This document shows positions 58,905 through 64,000 of a stretch of 64,000 nt of DNA, piece by piece. Source of the DNA: Virgisporangium aurantiacum. Lineage in GTDB: Bacteria; Actinomycetota; Actinomycetes; Mycobacteriales; Micromonosporaceae. The notes under the pieces are model-generated. The model was not told the origin of the DNA and ran no database searches. It worked only from the letters and a program-made list of their open reading frames with translations. Made by a program: the position numbers and the translations under genes. Numbering within the stretch: the first letter of the stretch is position 1; each line of letters opens with the position of its first letter. The stretch covers positions 1 to 64,000 of the forward strand of contig NZ_BOPG01000037.1 in assembly GCF_016863635.1 (NCBI RefSeq), in the 5' to 3' direction.

Positions 58905-60202
58905 CACAGGTCGTGGAGCGGGCCGGGCCGGTCCGGCACCGGCTCGCCAACGGGTTGCGGGTCACCGTCGTGGCCGACCGGACCGCGCCGGTGGTCGGCG
59001 TGGCGGTCCACTACGGGGTCGGCTTCCGGTCCGAACCGGAGGGACGGTCGGGCTTCGCGCACCTCTTCGAGCACCTGATGTTCCAGGGCGGGGCCGACCT
59101 GGACGGCGACCACTTCCGTGCGGTGGAGGGCGTCGGCGGGCGCTGCAACGCGTCGACCCGGCAGGACTACACCGACTTCCACACGGTGGCACCGGCCGAC
59201 GCGCTGGCGCACCTGCTGTCGCTGGAGGCGGGCCGGATGCGTGCGCCGCGGATCACCGCGCGGGCGATCCGGGCGCAGGCGGCCGTCGTCACGGAGGAGA
59301 TCCTCACCAAGACCCAACGGCCCTACGGTGGCTTCCCGTGGCCGCTGATCTCGCCGGTGCTGTTCCGGACGTACCCGAACGCCCACGACGGGTACGGCGA
59401 CCACACCGCCCTCGCCGACGTGTCCGTCAGAGACTGCGAGGAGTTCTTCGCGCGTCACTACGGCCCGGGCAACGCCGTGCTCACCGTCACCGGCGACGTC
59501 GACACCGACCGGACCCTCGACCTGGTGGAGACGTTCTTCGGCGGCATCGCGGCGCGGCCGGCGCCGCCCGCCGGTTCGTGGTGGGAGCCGGAACCGACCG
59601 CGCGCCGGGAGGAGGACCACCGGGACGCGTTCGCGGCGCTGCCCGCGGTGGCCCTCGGCTACCGCGTGCCCGACCCCGCGGCGGGACTGCGACCGCTGGT
59701 CGCGCTGGCGGTTCTCGCCGACGTCCTGGTGGGCGGCCCCCGTCCCCGCCTGGCGGCGCGGATGCGCGACAGCGCGGGCCCGCTGTCGGCCCGGTGCGGA
59801 CTGTTCGACTTCGCCGACGCCCGCGACCCGGAGCTGTGGATGCTCACCGCGGTACACCGGCCCGGCGCCGGCCGGGAGGTCGTGGCCGCCGTCGACGAGG
59901 ACCTGCACCGGCTGGCCACCGACGGCCCGCCCGCCGACGAGCTCGCGCAGGCCGTCGGACGGCGCGTGAACGCCCACCACCGGGCCATGGACCAGCTCGC
60001 CAACCGCGTCCGCGCGCTGGGCCGGTTCGCCGTGCTCTTCGACGATCCGGGCCTGGCCGACGCGCTGGTCGTCCACTATGGACGGTCCACAGTGGATGAC
60101 GTCGCGGCCGCCGCCCGGTCGCTGGCCCACGACCGCCGGGCGGTGCTGACGCTGACACCGGCGTCGGCCGGAGAGAGCGCGGCCGGGGAGGACGCGCGAT
60201 GA
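58901..60202 (+). CDS. M16 family zinc metallopeptidase, active subunit
   Basis: 433 residues. The inverted zinc motif HLFEH is at residues 54-58 (SGFAHLFEHLMFQGGADLDG), followed by the M16 domain pattern (RQDYTDFHTVAPADALAHLL; EEILTKTQRPYGG). It is coupled by overlapping stop/start codons to the genes on both sides. Paired with the next gene it probably removes the precursor leaders, as M16B pairs are thought to do in lexapeptide-type clusters. Confidence 0.9.
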   Translation: MTQVVERAGPVRHRLANGLRVTVVADRTAPVVGVAVHYGVGFRSEPEGRSGFAHLFEHLMFQGGADLDGDHFRAVEGVGGRCNASTRQDYTDFHTVAPADALAHLLSLEAGRMRAPRITARAIRAQAAVVTEEILTKTQRPYGGFPWPLISPVLFRTYPNAHDGYGDHTALADVSVRDCEEFFARHYGPGNAVLTVTGDVDTDRTLDLVETFFGGIAARPAPPAGSWWEPEPTARREEDHRDAFAALPAVALGYRVPDPAAGLRPLVALAVLADVLVGGPRPRLAARMRDSAGPLSARCGLFDFADARDPELWMLTAVHRPGAGREVVAAVDEDLHRLATDGPPADELAQAVGRRVNAHHRAMDQLANRVRALGRFAVLFDDPGLADALVVHYGRSTVDDVAAAARSLAHDRRAVLTLTPASAGESAAGEDAR

Positions 60203-61437
60203 TCGTCGACCGTACGCTCGCCAACGGCCTGCGGGTGCTGGCACTGCGCCCGGGCACGGGTCCGCTCGTCGAGGTCCGGCTGCACGTCCCGGCGCCGGCC
60301 GTCACCCGCCGGCAGATCGCGGCCCAGGCGCTGCTGGCCGCGTGCCTCACCGCGCGGCACACCACCGGCCGCACCGGATCGGCGTCGGCGGCCGGCGCCG
60401 CGGCGGAGTTCCGGGCCTGGTCCGACTACCGCCGCGTCGGAATGTCGGGCAGCTGCGCGGTCGGCGGGCCGGAGGCGGTGCTGCGGCTGGTCGCCGACGC
60501 GGTGACGGGCCTGTCGGCAACGGAGACCGACTACGCGACGGAACGCGGGCAGCTCGTCACGCGGCTGCGGCTGGGTCTCGCCCATCCGGACGCGCCGGTC
60601 CGGCTCGCGTTGTGGCGCCAGCTCTTCGGCGACCATCCGATCGGGCTGCAGCTGCCCGACGTCGACGAGGTGCTCGCCCTCGACGCCGACGACGTGGCGC
60701 GGCACGGCGCCGCCGCCCTGCGGCCCGACGGGGCGACGCTGGTGATCGTCGGACCGACCGACCCGGACCGGTCGGTGCGCCTGGCCGGGGACCTGCTGGG
60801 TGGCTGGCCGCCCGGCCCGCCACGGCCCGCGGTCCCCGCGCTGTCCGGCATCCCCGAGGGCGACGTGCGACCGTTCGCGCGTCCCGGCGCCGGCCGGGCG
60901 CAGATCCGCCTGCGCGCCGCCGCGCTGCCGCAGGACGACCTCCGGTACCCGGCGCTGATGGTGGCCTCGAACGTGTTCGGTTCCGGCACGTCGTCGCGGT
61001 TGGTGCGGGAACTCCGCGAGGACAAGGGATACGTCTACGGCGTCGCGTGCTTCTTCGACCCGGTGCCGGGCAGCACGCTGGTCGCGCTGGAGGCCGACAC
61101 CGCCACCGGCACCGCGTTGCCGGCGGTCGGTGCGCTCGCCGCGGAGCTGCGCCGGCTGTTCGACAGCCCGCCGACGGTCGCCGAGGTCGACGCCGCCCGC
61201 CGGCGGGCCGTGGGCGCCGCGGTGACCAGCCTGGCGTCCCGGGCGGCGCTGGCCTCGTCCCTCGCCGAGCTGGCCGCCGCGGGGATCGACCCACCCTGGC
61301 TGTTCGGGTTCGCCGACCGGCTCCGGGAGGTCACCCACGACGCGGTGCTCGACGCCACCGCGCACTTCGCGCCGCACCGGTTCTCCGGACTGGTCGCCGG
61401 CGACCTTCCGGCCGATACCCACCTGGAGATGGCATGA
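60199..61437 (+). CDS. M16 family peptidase homologue without zinc motif (partner subunit)
   Basis: 412 residues. It has the same fold as its neighbour but no HxxEH. Instead it retains the Arg/Tyr-containing segment of the inactive subunit (SSRLVRELREDKGYVYGVAC, about residue 270-290), which helps substrate binding in M16B heterodimers. Overlaps the first M16 gene and the ABC transporter gene by four bases each. Confidence 0.87.
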   Translation: MIVDRTLANGLRVLALRPGTGPLVEVRLHVPAPAVTRRQIAAQALLAACLTARHTTGRTGSASAAGAAAEFRAWSDYRRVGMSGSCAVGGPEAVLRLVADAVTGLSATETDYATERGQLVTRLRLGLAHPDAPVRLALWRQLFGDHPIGLQLPDVDEVLALDADDVARHGAAALRPDGATLVIVGPTDPDRSVRLAGDLLGGWPPGPPRPAVPALSGIPEGDVRPFARPGAGRAQIRLRAAALPQDDLRYPALMVASNVFGSGTSSRLVRELREDKGYVYGVACFFDPVPGSTLVALEADTATGTALPAVGALAAELRRLFDSPPTVAEVDAARRRAVGAAVTSLASRAALASSLAELAAAGIDPPWLFGFADRLREVTHDAVLDATAHFAPHRFSGLVAGDLPADTHLEMA

Positions 61438-63164
61438 GGCAGTTGCTGACCTACGTCCGTCCGTACGCCCGGGGGCTGCTCGCCGGCGCGCTGCTGGTGT
61501 TCGCCGGCGGCCTCGGCGCGCTCGCCCAGCCGATGGTCGCCAGGTACTTCCTGGAGGCGCTCGCCACCGGTCGCTCGGTGACCGGCTGGCTGGTGCTGCT
61601 GGGCGGCCTCCTGCTCGGCGCCGCGGCGGCGAGCGCGGTCGGGATGTACCTGATCGCGCGCACCGCCGAGAACGTCGTGTTCAGCGCGCGGCACCGGCTG
61701 GTGGCGCGGTTGCTGCGGCTGCGTCTGTCCGCTGTGGACGGTGCCAAGCCGGGCGACCTGCTGGCCCGCGTGACCGCGGACACCACGCAGCTGCGCGCGG
61801 CGGCGACGATCAACCTCGTCGACCTCGCGGTCGGCGCGTTCCAGGTGATCGGCATCATCGCGATGATGGCGTACCTGGATCCGTTGCTGCTGGCCGTCGT
61901 GGTGCTCGTGTTGACGTCGATCATCGGCTCGGGATACGCGCTGATGCCCCGCATCCGCCGGGCCAGCCTGCAGGCGCAGGAGGCGATCGGCGCGGTGGCC
62001 GCGTCGATGGAACGCGCGCTCGGCGCCTTCCGCACCATCAAGGCCAACGGTGCGGAGGAGCGCGAGACCGCCGCCGTGCTGGAGTCCGCCGGCCTGGCGC
62101 GGCGGCGCGGCCTGAGCGCGGCGCGGTGGATGTCGATCGCCGGAATCTCCACCAGCCTCGTGGTGCAGGTGTCGTTCCTGGTGGTGCTCGGCGTCGGCGG
62201 CGCCCGCGTGGCCAACGGAAGCCTGGAGATCGCGGCGCTGATCGCGTTCCTGCTGTACCTGTTCTACCTGACCGGTCCGGTGAGCCAGGTGGTGCGCGGC
62301 GTCGCCGGCCTGCAGGTCGGGTCGGCGGCGCTGCGGCGCATCACCGAGGTCGACACCATGCCCAGGGAAAATACGGACGCCGGCACGCTGCCGGCTTCGC
62401 TTCCCGACACGGGAATCGCGGTCTCGCTGCGGAACGTGTGGATGCGCTACCGCGACGACGGTCCGGCCCAGCTCGCCGGCGTCAGCGTCGACCTGCCCGA
62501 GCGCGGGCTGACCGCCGTGGTCGGCCCGTCCGGCGCCGGCAAGACCACGATTCTCGCGCTGCTGGAACGGTTCTACGACCCGACGGCCGGGCAGATCCGC
62601 GTCGGCGGCGTCGACGTCCGGGACTGGCCGCTGGCGCGGCTGCGCGACCTCATCGGGTACGTCGAACAGGACGCGCCGGTGCTCGCCGGAACGTTGCGCG
62701 ACAACCTGGTGTTCGGCGCGCCGTCCGCCGGCGAGCGGGACCTGCGCGAGGTCATCGCGCTGACCCGGCTCGAACCGCTCGTCGCCGCGCTGCCCGACGG
62801 CCTGGACACGCCGGTCGGTCACCGCGGCGGCAGCCTGTCGGGCGGGGAACGGCAGCGCATCGCGATCGCCCGGGCGCTGCTCCGGCGTCCCCGATTGCTC
62901 CTGCTCGACGAGGCGACATCACAATTGGACGCGGTCAACGAGTCGGCGCTGCGCGAGGTGATCACCGCCGCCGCCCGCACCACCAACGTGGTCGTGGTCG
63001 CGCACCGACTGTCCACAGTGACCGGTGCCGACCGGATCCTGGTGCTGGAGAACGGGCGGCTGCGCGCCGCCGGTACCCACTCCGAGCTGATCGCCGGCGA
63101 CGACCTCTACCGCACCCTCGCCACCACGCAGCTGCTCGCCGAGGCGGACAGCATGGTGCACTGA
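61434..63164 (+). CDS. ABC exporter (fused membrane and ATPase domains)
   Basis: 576 residues. Six membrane helices in the first 300 residues precede an ATPase domain with Walker A GPSGAGKTT (about residue 364), signature LSGGERQRIAIARAL (about 469) and Walker B LLLLDEATSQLD. No C39 peptidase domain is present, consistent with separate M16 proteases doing leader removal. Last of the coupled genes, it should export the mature peptides and may provide self-protection. Confidence 0.93.
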   Translation: MRQLLTYVRPYARGLLAGALLVFAGGLGALAQPMVARYFLEALATGRSVTGWLVLLGGLLLGAAAASAVGMYLIARTAENVVFSARHRLVARLLRLRLSAVDGAKPGDLLARVTADTTQLRAAATINLVDLAVGAFQVIGIIAMMAYLDPLLLAVVVLVLTSIIGSGYALMPRIRRASLQAQEAIGAVAASMERALGAFRTIKANGAEERETAAVLESAGLARRRGLSAARWMSIAGISTSLVVQVSFLVVLGVGGARVANGSLEIAALIAFLLYLFYLTGPVSQVVRGVAGLQVGSAALRRITEVDTMPRENTDAGTLPASLPDTGIAVSLRNVWMRYRDDGPAQLAGVSVDLPERGLTAVVGPSGAGKTTILALLERFYDPTAGQIRVGGVDVRDWPLARLRDLIGYVEQDAPVLAGTLRDNLVFGAPSAGERDLREVIALTRLEPLVAALPDGLDTPVGHRGGSLSGGERQRIAIARALLRRPRLLLLDEATSQLDAVNESALREVITAAARTTNVVVVAHRLSTVTGADRILVLENGRLRAAGTHSELIAGDDLYRTLATTQLLAEADSMVH

Positions 63165-63214
63165 CCGAATCGCCATGCCGACAGGCCCATCCGGTCCGGC
63201 GCGCCGGGCGAAGT

Positions 63215-64000
63215 ATGTCCGTGGGCATTCTGTGCGGGGGCTGCCTCGGCACGTCACACGATCGCCTGCCGCTGATCGGGCGGGAGCGCGAGCTGGAGTC
63301 CATCGCGACGGTGATCGGGACGGACTCCAGCGTCGTCCTGCTGGGCGCCGCCGGGGTGGGAAAGACGCGCCTCGCCCGCGAGGCACTGCACCACCGGAGG
63401 CGCGCCCACCAGTGGGTGGTCGGCACCCGGGCTGCCGCCTCCATCCCGCTGGGCGCGGTGTCGCACCTGCTGCCCGACGGCGGGCAGCCGGGCGACACGG
63501 CCTCGCTCGTGCGCGCGGTGGCCGCCCGCCTGACCGCGCAACCCGGCGTCGTCGTCGGCGTCGACGACGCGCACCTCCTCGACGACGCCTCGGTGGCGCT
63601 GCTGCACCAGCTGGTGCTCTGCCGGGCGGCGACGGTGGTCGCGACCGTCCGCACCGGCGACCCGGGCAGCGACCCGCTCCTGGCGCTGTGGAAGGACACC
63701 GGTGAACGCCTCACCGTGCACCCGCTGCCGGACGAGGCCGTCGACCTGCTGCTGGCGCAGGCGCTGCCGGGCCCGATCGACCCGATCAGCCGCCGCCACC
63801 TGCGCCGGCTGGCCGCCGGAAACCCGTTGCTGTTGCGGGAACTGCTCGCCGACGCGCGCCAGTCCGGAACGCTGGCGACGCGGGAGGGGATCTGGCACTG
63901 GCGCGGCCCGGGCCCGGCCGGAGCGCGCGTCGGCGACCTGGTGCTGACCCGGGTACGCGAGCTGGACAAGGCGGCGCGCGCCGTCCTGGAGATCGTCGCC
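63215..64000 (+). CDS. LuxR/AAA-type transcriptional regulator, 3' end outside window
   Basis: 262 codons are visible from ATG 63215 to the window edge, without a stop. After a short start the domain begins LPLIGRERELESIATVIG. It has a P-loop (LLGAAGVGKTRL) and a Walker B (VVVGVDDAHLLDDASVALL), as in the large LAL-type regulators whose LuxR helix-turn-helix lies at the far C-terminus; that part is not in the window. The 50-bp gap from the ABC gene suggests it is a pathway regulator. The start could also be the GTG at 63221. Confidence 0.8.
   Translation, partial: MSVGILCGGCLGTSHDRLPLIGRERELESIATVIGTDSSVVLLGAAGVGKTRLAREALHHRRRAHQWVVGTRAAASIPLGAVSHLLPDGGQPGDTASLVRAVAARLTAQPGVVVGVDDAHLLDDASVALLHQLVLCRAATVVATVRTGDPGSDPLLALWKDTGERLTVHPLPDEAVDLLLAQALPGPIDPISRRHLRRLAAGNPLLLRELLADARQSGTLATREGIWHWRGPGPAGARVGDLVLTRVRELDKAARAVLEIVA

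Noticed and set aside
52343..64000. A true thioamitide or linaridin cluster
   Set aside because: No YcaO/TfuA pair is present for thioamides, and no CypH/CypL-type membrane dehydratase genes for linaridins; kinase plus HopA1 point to class V-type chemistry.

Overview
The window is 64 kb of very GC-rich DNA with the codon bias, start-codon use (ATG/GTG) and strong purine-rich Shine-Dalgarno sites of an actinomycete chromosome. Several features point to a motile, zoospore-forming filamentous actinomycete, perhaps Micromonosporaceae such as Actinoplanes or a relative, although the genus cannot be fixed from sequence alone. They include a chemotaxis receptor behind a FliA-type promoter, an F420-type enzyme in a RiPP cluster, a SARP/NB-ARC/TPR regulator, and many Tat or lipoprotein exports. 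No rRNA, tRNA, CRISPR array, integrase or intact insertion sequence was seen.

Layout. Positions 1-3.7 kb: the end of a methyltransferase carrying an N-terminal pentapeptide repeat, an SDR, a propeller lipoprotein and a small DoxX-like membrane protein. 3.7-15.4 kb: an AT-rich island, a secreted CBM2-metalloprotease, an enoyl-CoA hydratase homologue, a chemotaxis receptor, a DUF4331 operon, a CPBP protease, an ABC/FtsX export pair and an exported PHP phosphoesterase. 15.4-29.6 kb: ordinary accessory metabolism (DUF1062, methyltransferase, amidohydrolase, serine hydrolase, two-component system, LtrA and hemoglobin-monooxygenase pair). This stretch also holds three regulators with divergent targets, including a TetR whose four operators now face a decayed MFS pump. 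29.6-35.9 kb: a long perfect hairpin, a gene remnant, a secreted S1 protease, a large SARP regulator, a cell-wall glucosaminidase and a serine hydrolase.

35.9-51.6 kb, minus strand: one operon of five large proteins (785, 1142, 972, 1478 and 863 aa, in transcription order). The first four are coupled by 4-bp ATGA overlaps. The first gene is an M64-type metallopeptidase and the second a DUF6603 protein. The others match nothing I can name beyond IPT/TIG-like domains. None has a signal peptide or clear membrane segment. The function is unknown.

52.3-64 kb, plus strand: a compact RiPP biosynthetic cluster. In order it has a SAM methyltransferase, a phosphotransferase-type kinase and a HopA1-type lyase, then seven tandem small precursor genes. 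These are followed by a luciferase-like (F420-type) oxidoreductase, an HFCD-type flavoprotein, a second phosphotransferase-fold protein that has lost its catalytic residues, an M16 peptidase pair (one active, one inactive), an ABC exporter, and the start of a LuxR/AAA regulator. The enzymes resemble those of class V lanthipeptides (lexapeptide type) and the AviMeCys part of thioamitides. Six of the seven precursors end in Cys with a Thr exactly five residues before it. The predicted products are therefore a family of dehydrated, partly reduced peptides closed by a C-terminal (2-aminovinyl-3-methyl)cysteine ring. No YcaO/TfuA gene is present, so no thioamides are expected. This is the most interesting part of the window.

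Across the window a 13-bp palindrome (GTCCACWGTGGAC) and one-mismatch variants recur far more often than chance, within and between genes.
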